From NCBI GenBank assembly GCA_041483455.1, contig JBGPFS010000034.1, positions 1 through 15,500 on the forward strand: 15,500 bases of DNA, read 5' to 3'. The stretch's first letter is position 1, and every line of letters begins with the position of its first letter. The notes under the pieces are model-generated. The model did not search any database and was not told the DNA's origin. It was given only the letters and a program-made list of their open reading frames with translations. The position numbers were made by a program, and so were the translations under genes. Source of the DNA: JBGPFS01 sp041483455. Lineage in GTDB: Bacteria > Chloroflexota > Limnocylindria > Limnocylindrales > CSP1-4. This document shows, in pieces, positions 1 to 7,349 of the stretch.

Positions 1-1496
1 GCCAGGAGGAGCGCTGCGCAGACCAGCATCGACAGGTGGAAGGCCTCGGTGCTCGCGATCCGGGCGGCTGCGGCTACTGCCTCGGAGACACCCGCCACGG
101 GCGGGTTGAGCGGGGAGACCTGCTGTCGGATCGCCGCCGACGCCACGTCGAGGCCGGGCACCGCCGCCGCGAGGGCTGCGTAGAAGGTCGAGGAGAGCAC
201 CACGAAGATGAGCGCCGCCAGCAGCGGTTGACCGACCCGCGAGATGGCGTTGTTGATCGCCGAGCCAAGGCCCGCGTTCCGGCCCGGGACCGAGCCCATC
301 AGGGTCGACGTCAGGGGCGCCACCACGAACGAGAGCCCGACCCCGAAGGCGAGGATCCCCGGCAGGACGTCGACGAGGGTGGAAGGAGGCGGCCAGAGCG
401 ACCCCGGATCGGCGAACGACGCCCGCCAGGCGGCGCTCGAGGCGGGGATCCGGGCGAACCAGAGGAGGCCACCGGCCATGAGCAGCGGTCCGGCGACCAG
501 GAATCGTCGAGCCCCGTGGCGGCCCGCCAGCGACCCGATCCGGGTCGACAGGACGGTCAGCAGGACCCCGGTCGGCAGCCCGATCGCCCCGCCCGCCAGC
601 GCCGTGTAGCCGAGCACCCCCTGGAGGAACAGGCTCTGGAACCCGAACACCACGTAGAGCGCCCCGTAGATGAGGAACGTGGCGAGGTTGATCACCGCGA
701 AGGTCCGATGGCGGAAGAGTTCCAGCGGGACGAGCGGGTCGCGGCGCCGCGCCATCAAGGGCAGGAAGGCGATCGAGCTCAGGGCTCCCGCCGCGAGCGC
801 GCCCCAGGCCAGCGGGTCCGCCCAGCGGTATTGCTGGCCCCGGATCGCCCCGAACGCCAGGCCGCCCACCGCGAGAGCCACGACGACCGCGCCCGCCCAG
901 TCGAACCGGCCGCTGGCTTGCTCGTCGTGACTCTCGTCGACCGACGTCGTGGCCAGGATGAGCGCGCCCACCACGAGCGGGACGTTGATCAGGAAGGCGA
1001 GCCGCCAGCTCAGCGCGTCGACCAGGAAGCCGCCGAGGAGCGGACCGACCACGGTGACCGCGGACGTGGCGGCCGCCCAGATCCCGAACGCCCGGGCGCG
1101 GGCCGGCCCTTCGAACGTGGCCGTGATGAGGGCGAGCGAGCACGGGATCAGGAGCGCTCCGGCCGCGCCCTGGAGGACCCGGAAGATCGCCAGGAGCTCG
1201 AGGGTCGGCGCCAGGCCGCACAGCGTCGACGTGAGGCCGAAGCCCACCAGGCCGATCCGGAAGATCCGGCGCCGGCCGTAGTAATCGGCCAGCGCACCGG
1301 ACAGGATGAGCAGGGCCGCCAGCGTCGCCAGGTAGCCGCTCGTGACGTAGGTCTGACCCTCGAGGACCCCGACCAGCGAGGCCGGCAGGTCCTTGCCGAT
1401 CCGGGGCAGGGCGACGTTCACGATCGTCGAGTCGAGGAAGACGATCGCCGAGCCGAGGATCGCGGCGACCAGGACCCAGCGCAGGCGAGCGGTCAT
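1..1496 (-). CDS. DHA2-family MFS multidrug exporter (3' end beyond window)
   Basis: Inner-membrane proton-coupled antiporter of the major facilitator superfamily, most like the 14-helix EmrB/QacA (DHA2) drug exporters. About 498 residues are visible. The frame is open to the left edge, so the C-terminus is missing, probably only a short piece because the last visible residues look like the final helix. Seen in the translation: LDSTIVNVALP at residues 21-31 (typical TM1 motif of DHA2), GALADYYGRRR at 67-77 (MFS motif A), RVLQGAAGALL at 106-116, and GRNAGLGSAINNAISR near the C-terminal third, as in this family. The ATG at 1496 is chosen because the motif-bearing TM1 begins just after it. There is no good Shine-Dalgarno, but promoter-like boxes lie immediately upstream. 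It is divergent from the hypothetical ORF ending at 2118. Family confidence is high; the substrate cannot be told. Confidence 0.93.
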   Translation of the reverse strand, partial: MTARLRWVLVAAILGSAIVFLDSTIVNVALPRIGKDLPASLVGVLEGQTYVTSGYLATLAALLILSGALADYYGRRRIFRIGLVGFGLTSTLCGLAPTLELLAIFRVLQGAAGALLIPCSLALITATFEGPARARAFGIWAAATSAVTVVGPLLGGFLVDALSWRLAFLINVPLVVGALILATTSVDESHDEQASGRFDWAGAVVVALAVGGLAFGAIRGQQYRWADPLAWGALAAGALSSIAFLPLMARRRDPLVPLELFRHRTFAVINLATFLIYGALYVVFGFQSLFLQGVLGYTALAGGAIGLPTGVLLTVLSTRIGSLAGRHGARRFLVAGPLLMAGGLLWFARIPASSAAWRASFADPGSLWPPPSTLVDVLPGILAFGVGLSFVVAPLTSTLMGSVPGRNAGLGSAINNAISRVGQPLLAALIFVVLSSTFYAALAAAVPGLDVASAAIRQQVSPLNPPVAGVSEAVAAAARIASTEAFHLSMLVCAALLL

Positions 1497-1502
1497 CCGC
1501 GC

Positions 1503-1531
1503 AGTGTGCCGTCCACTGGAGTCGCCCGCAA
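1503..1531 (-). promoter_or_regulatory. Candidate promoter of the DHA2 exporter, possibly leaderless
   Basis: Reading the minus strand, TTGCGG (1531-1526) and CACACT (1508-1503) are separated by exactly 17 nt. CACACT ends 6 nt before the ATG at 1496. The -10 matches TATAAT only at three positions, so this is modest evidence. The spacing implies transcription starting at or next to the start codon, which fits the lack of a Shine-Dalgarno. Confidence 0.35.
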
Positions 1532-1773
1532 TGGCCTTCGGCGTGAGCCGGAGGCACGGCCCGGTCGCTAGTCCGAGATCGAGCTCGTTTCCGATCGCCG
1601 CGTCGACCGATCCGGGGCGGGACGGCTCGGCGTAGCCTGTTCGCGCGGCGCCCGCGCCGACGACCGGCTTCACGCCAGCGCCCATCCATCCGATCGCGGC
1701 CTGCCTGGACTTCCTGCGTGCCACGGCCGCGAAGGGCACGTTCACGGTCACGGACCCAGCCGGCCAGGTCGAC

Positions 1774-2118
1774 GTGCAGGTCGCCGTCGACCCGGACGCG
1801 GCGGCACGAGCGGCCGACGGGTCCGCGCCTGCCTTCGATCCGAAGCTGGTTTGCGGCCCGCTGACGCGGGACGCGTGCGCGCGACTCGTCGACGCGGTGA
1901 CGACGGCCCTGGGCAGCCGCCAGTCAGGGGTCGAGCAGCTGTCCGCCTACGCCCAGCCGATCGGCTGCTCGACCCCCGTCACGCCTTGCCCACCGCCGGG
2001 CGGTGGCAGATGGCTGGGCGGTATGGCCGTCAGCCTCGGGGGGAACGTGGTCGTCGCCTTCGACGTGGCGGATGCTGGCGGGCAGATCACAGCCGTCGAG
2101 GTCCCCTTCAAGCCCTGA
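1774..2118 (+). CDS. Hypothetical protein; start uncertain, possibly 5'-truncated
   Basis: Not recognised. From the first canonical start in frame (GTG at 1774) it encodes 114 residues. The frame is open further back to 1636, just after a TAG at 1633-1635, and the upstream residues (for example HPIAACLDFL) look protein-like, but no ATG, GTG or TTG occurs between 1636 and 1774. The C-terminal half has four cysteines, the pattern CSTPVTPCPPPGGG, and a beta-rich ending (NVVVAFDVADAGG), which would suit a small exported domain. No signal peptide is seen in the visible frame. Either it starts at 1774, uses a non-canonical start, or is the remnant of a gene that lost its 5' end. It is convergent with the zinc-ribbon gene, with about 50 nt between the stops. 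Confidence 0.45.
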   Translation: MQVAVDPDAAARAADGSAPAFDPKLVCGPLTRDACARLVDAVTTALGSRQSGVEQLSAYAQPIGCSTPVTPCPPPGGGRWLGGMAVSLGGNVVVAFDVADAGGQITAVEVPFKP

Positions 2119-2170
2119 GGCGGCCCGCTCCGGCGGTCGACCCGAAGGCCGCGGCTTCTCAGTCAGGGCT
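2111..2170. terminator. Weak candidate bidirectional terminator between convergent genes
   Basis: AGCCCTGA (2111-2118) and TCAGGGCT (2163-2170) are perfect inverted copies that fall on the stop codons of the two convergent genes. The 44-nt GC-rich interval between them could form internal structure. There is no T-tract, and an 8-bp match at this distance may be chance. Confidence 0.25.
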
Positions 2171-2511
2171 CAGCTTGCGGAATGGCTCCGGAAGCAGTCG
2201 GAGCAGTAGACCGGGCGGTCCATCCGAGGCTTGAACGGGACCTGCGCCTGGTTCCCGCAGCTCGAGCACAGGACGGCGAAGTACTCGCGGACCGGCCGGT
2301 CGCCGCCGCGCTCGTAGCCGCGGGGCCCACCGATCGAGCGCAGGTCATCGTCCTGGGGATCGCGCGCGGCCCGCCGGCTGGCCCGGCAGCTCGTGCAGCG
2401 CTTCGGATCGGACACGAAGCTCTTCTCGACGTAGTACTCCTGGTCGGCGGCCGAGTGGATGAACTCGACGCCGCAGTCCACGCAGGTAAGGGTTCGATCG
2501 GTGTACGTCAC
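2170..2511 (-). CDS. Small double zinc-ribbon protein (zinc-ribbon plus CxxC-x17-CxxC domain)
   Basis: Predicted 113-residue soluble cytoplasmic protein. The N-terminal part has CVDCG followed by a conserved-looking stretch with F, Y and DPKRCTSCR, forming a four-cysteine ribbon of the 'probable zinc-ribbon' type. The C-terminal part has CSSCG, then the segment QVPFKPRMDRPVYC, then CSDCF-like spacing: CxxC, 17 residues, CxxC. That layout is the small CxxC-x17-CxxC domain family. The two ribbons are joined by an Arg/Asp/Gly-rich linker. The start is placed at GTG 2511 because GGAG lies 6 nt upstream and the protein then begins directly at the ribbon. The frame stays open to an ATG at 2670, but that extension is Arg/Pro-rich with no conserved look. 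Molecular role unknown; nucleic-acid or protein binding is plausible. Confidence 0.85.
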   Translation of the reverse strand: MTYTDRTLTCVDCGVEFIHSAADQEYYVEKSFVSDPKRCTSCRASRRAARDPQDDDLRSIGGPRGYERGGDRPVREYFAVLCSSCGNQAQVPFKPRMDRPVYCSDCFRSHSAS

Positions 2512-2721
2512 GCTGTGCTCCAGGTTCGCCAGGGATGCGCCGGTCCAGCCCGGGGTCCGGACAGGTCCATACGGCGAACGGATGCGGGTCGCCGAGGGGC
2601 CGGGTGCCACGCGATCCAGACGCCGGTTCGCTGACCCTGTCGGGGCACGCCGGTGTGAGCCGGACTTCACGATAGCAGGCTTCCCGATTCCGGGCGGTCG
2701 ACGTCGCTTGTCATGGCCGTG

Positions 2722-2740
2722 GTGACAGCGAACCTGTCAC
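2722..2740. promoter_or_regulatory. 19-bp palindrome, candidate operator
   Basis: GTGACAG (2722-2728) and CTGTCAC (2734-2740) are perfect inverted arms around a 5-nt spacer. A further TGTCA half-site (2709-2713) lies 9 nt upstream of the TGACA half. CACAAT at 2738-2743 is a possible -10 overlapping the right arm. The position, in the 351-bp divergent gap between the zinc-ribbon gene and the nuclease operon, fits a repressor or activator site. The cognate regulator is not in the window. Confidence 0.45.
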
Positions 2741-2763
2741 AATGGCCAGCGAGAGTCGGGGAA

Positions 2764-2794
2764 GCGAGCGAGGGCAAGGGGGCTCCTCGCTCGC
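2764..2794 (+). promoter_or_regulatory. Strong leader hairpin upstream of the nuclease operon
   Basis: GCGAGCGAGG (2764-2773) and CCTCGCTCGC (2785-2794) are a perfect 10-bp inverted repeat with an 11-nt purine-rich loop. It lies about 70 nt before the ATG at 2863 and downstream of the palindrome, so it would be in the 5' untranslated RNA if transcription starts near the palindrome. No U-tract follows, so a simple intrinsic terminator is unlikely. It could act in mRNA stability, attenuation or protein binding. The rest of the 2512-2862 gap shows no ORF with coding character. Confidence 0.4.
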
Positions 2795-2862
2795 ACCGTC
2801 TCGGGAAGCTGCCTGGCCCGTTCCCCCGCGACGGCCGAACGAGGAGGAGACCCCACCCGGCG

Positions 2863-3984
2863 ATGCTTCGCCTGTTGCAGACCTCCGATCTCCACCTGGG
2901 TGCCCGCCATCTCGAGCTCGGGGCCGCCGGAGCGGGCCTTCGCGAGCGCGGCTTCGTGGCCCTTGAGCGGATCGCCGCTCTTGCGGTCGCGGAGAAGGTC
3001 GACCTCGTCCTCATCGCGGGCGACCTGTTCGCCACCAACACCGAGTCGGAGCGGACCGTGAAGCGCGTGGCCGCCGCGATCGCCCCGCTCGCCGCCGCCG
3101 GGATCCGGACCGTCGTCCTGCCGGGTGACCACGATCCGGGCGACCGATCGTCGATCCATCTGGCCCACGACCTGGCCGCCCTGGCGGGCGCGCCGCAGGG
3201 GCACGACCTGGTGACCGTCCTGCTCCCGGATGTCGCCGGTCGTGCGGAAGTGACCTTCGCCGACCTCGCAGCGGTCGTCACCAGCCGGTTGCCGGCCACC
3301 CACCTCGCCGACGACGGCTGGCGGATCGGCGTGGTCCACCGGGCGACCCGGCCGCGGGACGACGAGATCGCCGGTGCGGCGGTCGACCTGCTCGCGATCG
3401 GCGGTCTCCACACGGCGACGAATGGCCGGGCGGGGAGCGTTTCCTGGGGCGCGTCGGGCGCCCCAGAGGTCGTCGACCCGGCCGATGCGGTCGATGGCGC
3501 ACCGCTCGGCTCGGTCCTCCTCGTGACCCTCGACGACGCCTCGGGACAACCCCAGGCGGAGGTCGAGCATCGCCCGGTGGGCGTGGTCCGGGGGGCGCAG
3601 CTCCAGATCGACGCCTCGACGATCTCGGATCCGGCCGATCTCGAGGCCTGGATCGTCGCCCTGGCGAACCCGGACCTGATCCTGACCGTGACCCTGACCG
3701 GCGACTGGCCGGACGAACTCGAGCCCGACATCGAGGGAGTCCGCGAGCGGTCGGCCGGCCGGTTCCTCCACCTCGCGCTCCAGAACGCGGCCCGGCCCGC
3801 CCTGACCGGCCCGGCCACGGCCCCGCCCGACACGATCGCCGGGGCGTTCGTGCGGGATCTCGAAGCCCGGATCGCCGAGCACGAGGCGGCCGGGCGAGCC
3901 GGGCCGGCCGACGAGCTGCGCGAGGCCCTCCGTCTCGGGCGCCGGCTGCTCCTCGGGCGGCACGGGAAAGCGGGCGCCCGATGA
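2863..3984 (+). CDS. SbcD/Mre11-like metallophosphoesterase (YhaO-like), with altered metal-site motifs
   Basis: Predicted 373-residue DNA repair nuclease subunit that should act on DNA ends with the Rad50-like ATPase encoded next. The calcineurin-like phosphoesterase motifs appear in order: TSDLHLG (D9, H11), AGDLF (D54), GDHD at 88-91, VVHR (H159), and AIGGLH (H183). Canonical Mre11/SbcD has GNHD and GHxH, so here the bridging Asn is Asp and the first His of the last motif is Gly. The length is about that of bacterial SbcD/YhaO proteins. The ATG at 2863 is chosen because MLRLLQTSDLHLG is the normal family N-terminus; GAGGAGGAG lies about 12 nt upstream. The frame is open back to a GTG/ATG near 2713, but that part covers the palindrome and hairpin and looks non-coding. 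The stop overlaps the next start by 4 nt. Confidence 0.88.
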   Translation: MLRLLQTSDLHLGARHLELGAAGAGLRERGFVALERIAALAVAEKVDLVLIAGDLFATNTESERTVKRVAAAIAPLAAAGIRTVVLPGDHDPGDRSSIHLAHDLAALAGAPQGHDLVTVLLPDVAGRAEVTFADLAAVVTSRLPATHLADDGWRIGVVHRATRPRDDEIAGAAVDLLAIGGLHTATNGRAGSVSWGASGAPEVVDPADAVDGAPLGSVLLVTLDDASGQPQAEVEHRPVGVVRGAQLQIDASTISDPADLEAWIVALANPDLILTVTLTGDWPDELEPDIEGVRERSAGRFLHLALQNAARPALTGPATAPPDTIAGAFVRDLEARIAEHEAAGRAGPADELREALRLGRRLLLGRHGKAGAR

Positions 3985-6149
3985 GGATCGGCCGACTCCA
4001 GGTCCGCGATCTCCGGCGGTTCCGCGATCTCGAGATCAGCCTGGCGCCCGGCCTGACGATCGTTCGCGGCCCGAACGAGGCTGGCAAGTCGACGATCGCG
4101 AAGGCCATCGAGCTCGGCCTGGCCGAGCCGGCCACGTCGACCGACCCGGCCCTGGCCGGCCTTCGCCCGTGGGACGCGGATGACGGTGCGGTTCCCGAGG
4201 TCGGGTTCGAGTTCACGATCGACACCGATGGCGGGCCGATCAACGGAGCCCTCGACAAGACATTCCGGGGCGCGGCGGGCAGCGCTTCGCTCACGCTGGG
4301 CAGCGAGACGACGAGCGATCCGGCCGCGGTCGACGCCCGGCTCGTCGAGCTGACCGGCATCCCGAGCGCGGCGTTCTTCCGGTCCACGGCGCTCATCCGC
4401 GGCGGCGAGCTGACCGGCTTCGGCCCCGAGGCCACGCTCCGCGAGCGCCTCCTCGCCACGATCAGCGCGGCCGACCGCTCGAGCGATGCGGCGCGGGTCG
4501 TGCTCGAGCGCGCCCTCTCCGACCTCAACGTTCGCGGCGAGCGCGACCCGGGCCGCCTGCGGATCGCCGAGGAGGCGGTCGGGCGCTCGAGCACGATCGT
4601 CGAGGCTGGCGATGCCGCGCTGGCCGAGCTCGCTGCCGACCGGGCGACGGCGGTCTCGGCCGAGGAGGCGCGCGACGGAGCCAAGGCGGAGCTCGACCGC
4701 CGCCGGGACCTTCACGAGCAGGCGGTCCGGGCCGAGAGCCTTGTCGCGAGCCGGGCCGTCGCGACCGAGCGTCACGTTCGGTATGCCGAGGCGGTCACGA
4801 CCTCGGACGAGCTGGCCCGCCTTCACGACACCCATCCGTCGGCCGAGCCGCTCCCCGTCCTCCGCCAGACCGTCGGGCGGCTCCGGACCCTGGACAGCCG
4901 GATCAAGGAACTGACGGCCCTGCTCTCGGGCGAGGTGAAAGTCGAGTACGAGCTCTCCGCTCCGAAGCCCACCTGGCGGGTGCCGGCGATCCTCGCCATC
5001 GTCGCGGTGGCGTCCGGGATCGGCATGGCCCTCGTCGGCCAGTTCCTCGGGGGGCCGGGTGTGCTCCTGCCGGCCGGCCTGGCCGGCGCCTTCGTGGGGG
5101 CGGTCCTCGCCCTGGTGGGGATCCGAAGGCGCCGCGCCGCAGTCGGTCCGGCGGCCCAGAAGCAGCTCGCCGGCGAGGAGATCGACCGGCGCCTGCGCGG
5201 CCGGTCCCAGCTCGAGCAGGAGCTCCGGCAGGCAGAGATCGACACCGCGCGCCAGCTGTCCGTGCTCGGACTGACCGACCTCGCGGCGGCGGACGACGTC
5301 CTCGCCCGGGAGGAGGCGCACGTCGTCCTGATCGACGGACTCACCGAGAAGCTCCATGGGCTCGTCGGGCGCGAGCCGGCCGACTCGCTCCCACGTTCCC
5401 GCGATGAAGCGCAGCGCGAGATCAACGACGCCACGGCCGAGCTCGAGCGGCTCGATCCGGAGGCGCTGGCCGACGGTGCCGTCGCCCGCGGCGCCGACGC
5501 AGTCGCAGCCGGCGAGACGGCGCTCGAGGAGGCGCGCGAGGCTGCCGCCGCGGCGCGCGCGAAGGCCGTGGCGAATCGCGTCGATCCCGATCAGGTCACC
5601 GGCGAGGCCGAGCGGCTCGCCGACTGGCGCGCGCAGCTGGACTCGCTCCAGCGGACGGCCCGGATCCATGAGGCGGCTCTCGAGGCGCTCGAGCGGGCGG
5701 AGGTCGCCACCCGCGCGACGGCCACCCGATACCTCGAGAAGCGGATGGTCGAGCACGTCGCCCGGATCACCGACGGCCGGTACCGGCGGATCCGGATCGA
5801 CGATGCGACGCTGGCCGTGAGCGTGCACTCCCCCGAGAAGGACGACTGGGTCGCGGTCGAGGAGCTCTCCGATGGCACGGTCGACCAGGTCCACCTGGCT
5901 GCACGGCTCGGGATGGTCCGCCATCTCACCGGCGACCGACGTCCGCCGCTCGTCCTCGACGACCCGTTCGTCACCTTCGACGATGCGCGAGCCGGGCGGG
6001 CCTTCGCCCTCCTGCGCGACCTGACCCGCGACCACCAGGTCATCTACCTCGCCGGGTCCGACCGCTACGACGCCGCGGCCGATTCGGTGGTCGAGCTGCC
6101 CGGACCCACCGCCGTCGATCCACTGGACGAAGCCGACCGAGAGGCGTGA
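3981..6149 (+). CDS. Membrane-anchored YhaN/Rad50-like AAA ATPase
   Basis: Predicted 722-residue SMC/Rad50-type ATPase, partner of the upstream nuclease. Walker A GPNEAGKST is at 30-38. A signature of the YhaN type, ELSDGTVDQVHLAARL, is at 628-643. Walker B PLVLDDPF is at 656-663, followed by a D-loop-like VTFDDARAG. Ala/Glu/Arg-rich helices at about 195-320 and 390-590 look like coiled coil. In the middle, residues about 333-354 and 359-381 are two hydrophobic segments with a short loop, then RRRR, as in B. subtilis YhaN, so the coil tips should be held in the membrane. There is not one cysteine in the protein, so no CxxC zinc hook. The H-loop region reads YLAGSDRYD, without the usual His. 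ATG overlaps the previous stop (ATGA), and its own stop overlaps the next start (GTGA). Confidence 0.9.
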   Translation: MRIGRLQVRDLRRFRDLEISLAPGLTIVRGPNEAGKSTIAKAIELGLAEPATSTDPALAGLRPWDADDGAVPEVGFEFTIDTDGGPINGALDKTFRGAAGSASLTLGSETTSDPAAVDARLVELTGIPSAAFFRSTALIRGGELTGFGPEATLRERLLATISAADRSSDAARVVLERALSDLNVRGERDPGRLRIAEEAVGRSSTIVEAGDAALAELAADRATAVSAEEARDGAKAELDRRRDLHEQAVRAESLVASRAVATERHVRYAEAVTTSDELARLHDTHPSAEPLPVLRQTVGRLRTLDSRIKELTALLSGEVKVEYELSAPKPTWRVPAILAIVAVASGIGMALVGQFLGGPGVLLPAGLAGAFVGAVLALVGIRRRRAAVGPAAQKQLAGEEIDRRLRGRSQLEQELRQAEIDTARQLSVLGLTDLAAADDVLAREEAHVVLIDGLTEKLHGLVGREPADSLPRSRDEAQREINDATAELERLDPEALADGAVARGADAVAAGETALEEAREAAAAARAKAVANRVDPDQVTGEAERLADWRAQLDSLQRTARIHEAALEALERAEVATRATATRYLEKRMVEHVARITDGRYRRIRIDDATLAVSVHSPEKDDWVAVEELSDGTVDQVHLAARLGMVRHLTGDRRPPLVLDDPFVTFDDARAGRAFALLRDLTRDHQVIYLAGSDRYDAAADSVVELPGPTAVDPLDEADREA

Positions 6150-6985
6150 TCCTCGACGCGACGGTCGCGTTCGGCCTGCTCGCGGCCATCACCTGGGGCT
6201 CCGGAGACTTCGGGGGCGGCCTCGCCGCACGCCGCGGACCGATCCTCGGGATCGTCCTGGCCAGTCAGGTCGTCGGGGCGGCCGCCGCGGGGATCCTGTT
6301 CGTCATCCGTGGCGAGCCCCTACCGATCCCTGCCGACCTCGGTTGGGCGGTCGTCGGGGGGCTGACCGGGGGGCTCGGGATCACGGCCCTCTACCAGGGC
6401 CTGGCGACGGGTCGGATGGGGGTCGTCGCGCCGATCAGCGGCGTGCTCGCCGCGGCGATCCCGGTCGCTGCCGGGCTGGCCATCCACGGCGCGCCGTCGA
6501 CCGGGCGGCTCGTTGGCTTCGCCTTCGCGCTCGCGGCGGTCGTGCTGGTCTCGCGGGCGCCCGACGGTCGCGGCGGCCGCTCCGACGTCCTGCTCGGGCT
6601 CGCCGCCGGGGTCGGGATCGGGCTGTTCAACGTCGCGGTCTCGCGGTTCAGCCCCGGGGCGGTCTTCGGGCCGCTCGCCGTGACCCGGGTCTGGGAGGGG
6701 ATCCTCCTCGGGCTCGTGGTGCTGGCCGTGCGTCGTCCATGGCGGCTGGGCGCCCCGGCGCTCCGGCTCATCGTCCCGGTCGGCCTGCTCGACATGGCCG
6801 GCAACGGCTTCTTCATCCTGGCGGCCCAGGCCGGTCGGCTGGACGTGGCCGCCATCCTGTCCTCGCTCTACCCCGTCACGACGATCGTCCTGGCGGCGAT
6901 CGTCCTGCGCGAACGGATCGTCGGCGCCCACTTGCTGGGCGTGCTCAGCGCGGCGGTCGCGATCGTCCTCATCGGGGCCGGCTGA
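6146..6985 (+). CDS. EamA/DMT-family transporter
   Basis: Predicted 279-residue inner-membrane permease of the drug/metabolite transporter superfamily. It consists almost entirely of hydrophobic segments, about ten, in two EamA-type halves (roughly residues 4-137 and 147-279). The family-like beginning LLAAITWGSGDF is at 11-22, and the C-terminal half ends with the typical SSLYPVTTIVLAAIVLRERI followed by the last helix. The GTG start overlaps the ATPase stop by 4 nt, so it is translationally coupled to the nuclease/ATPase genes. The substrate cannot be told from the sequence. A functional link to the ATPase is suggested only by the coupling. Confidence 0.9.
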   Translation: MILDATVAFGLLAAITWGSGDFGGGLAARRGPILGIVLASQVVGAAAAGILFVIRGEPLPIPADLGWAVVGGLTGGLGITALYQGLATGRMGVVAPISGVLAAAIPVAAGLAIHGAPSTGRLVGFAFALAAVVLVSRAPDGRGGRSDVLLGLAAGVGIGLFNVAVSRFSPGAVFGPLAVTRVWEGILLGLVVLAVRRPWRLGAPALRLIVPVGLLDMAGNGFFILAAQAGRLDVAAILSSLYPVTTIVLAAIVLRERIVGAHLLGVLSAAVAIVLIGAG

Positions 6986-7016
6986 TGCGCCGGCCCGCCC
7001 ACATCGGAGGCCCCGC

Positions 7017-7346
7017 ATGACCACCCCGCTCCCCGGCGATGCCACGATCGAGCCCCTGTTCATCGTCGAGGCGACCTACGCGCCGGATGCGGCCGAGACC
7101 CGGCGGCCGTTCCGGACCGAGCACATCGCCGGGATCCTGGCCCTGCGCGACGCCGGCGTCCTCGTGGAGGCCGGGGCGTTCAGCGACGTCTCGGCCTCGA
7201 TCCTCCTCGTCCGGGCCCCCGACCCCGAGGCGGCGCTCGCCGTGGTCCGCCAGGACGTCTACGTGCGCAACGGGATCTGGGTGGAGCTTCGGGCTCGGCC
7301 GTTCGGCCGGGTCTGCCGGACCGCGGAGCTCGGTGGGCCGGGCTGA
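7017..7346 (+). CDS. YciI-like protein
   Basis: Predicted 109-residue cytoplasmic protein of the YciI-related, dimeric alpha/beta ferredoxin-like fold. Seen: LFIVEATYAPDA at the first strand, RTEHIAGILALRDAG with the conserved His at 36, EAGAFSD (G53), a strand SILLVRAPDPEAAL, VVRQDVYV with Asp 80, and WVELRARPFGRV as the last strand. This is the usual YCII order and length. The catalytic role of this family is poorly defined. GGAGG lies 7 nt before the ATG. It starts 31 nt after the EamA stop on the same strand, so it may be the last gene of that operon. Its stop is only 3 nt from the stop of the convergent surface-protein gene. Confidence 0.85.
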   Translation: MTTPLPGDATIEPLFIVEATYAPDAAETRRPFRTEHIAGILALRDAGVLVEAGAFSDVSASILLVRAPDPEAALAVVRQDVYVRNGIWVELRARPFGRVCRTAELGGPG

Positions 7347-7349
7347 CCC

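Noticed and set aside
36..1571. Long plus-strand open frame of 511 residues
   Set aside because: It is antisense to the DHA2 exporter, is extremely Arg/Glu/Asp/Pro-rich and has no domain-like pattern. It is a product of GC-rich codon bias.
2512..2670. Longer start (ATG 2670) for the zinc-ribbon protein
   Set aside because: The extra 53 residues are Arg/Pro-rich without conserved character, and GTG 2511 has a well-placed GGAG and begins at the domain.
2713..2862. Longer start for the SbcD-like protein
   Set aside because: The extension would run through the palindrome and hairpin, and the family N-terminus is at 2863.
2667..6035. Minus-strand open frame of over 1100 residues
   Set aside because: It lies wholly opposite the well-supported nuclease and ATPase genes and has a low-complexity Arg/Ala/Gly composition.
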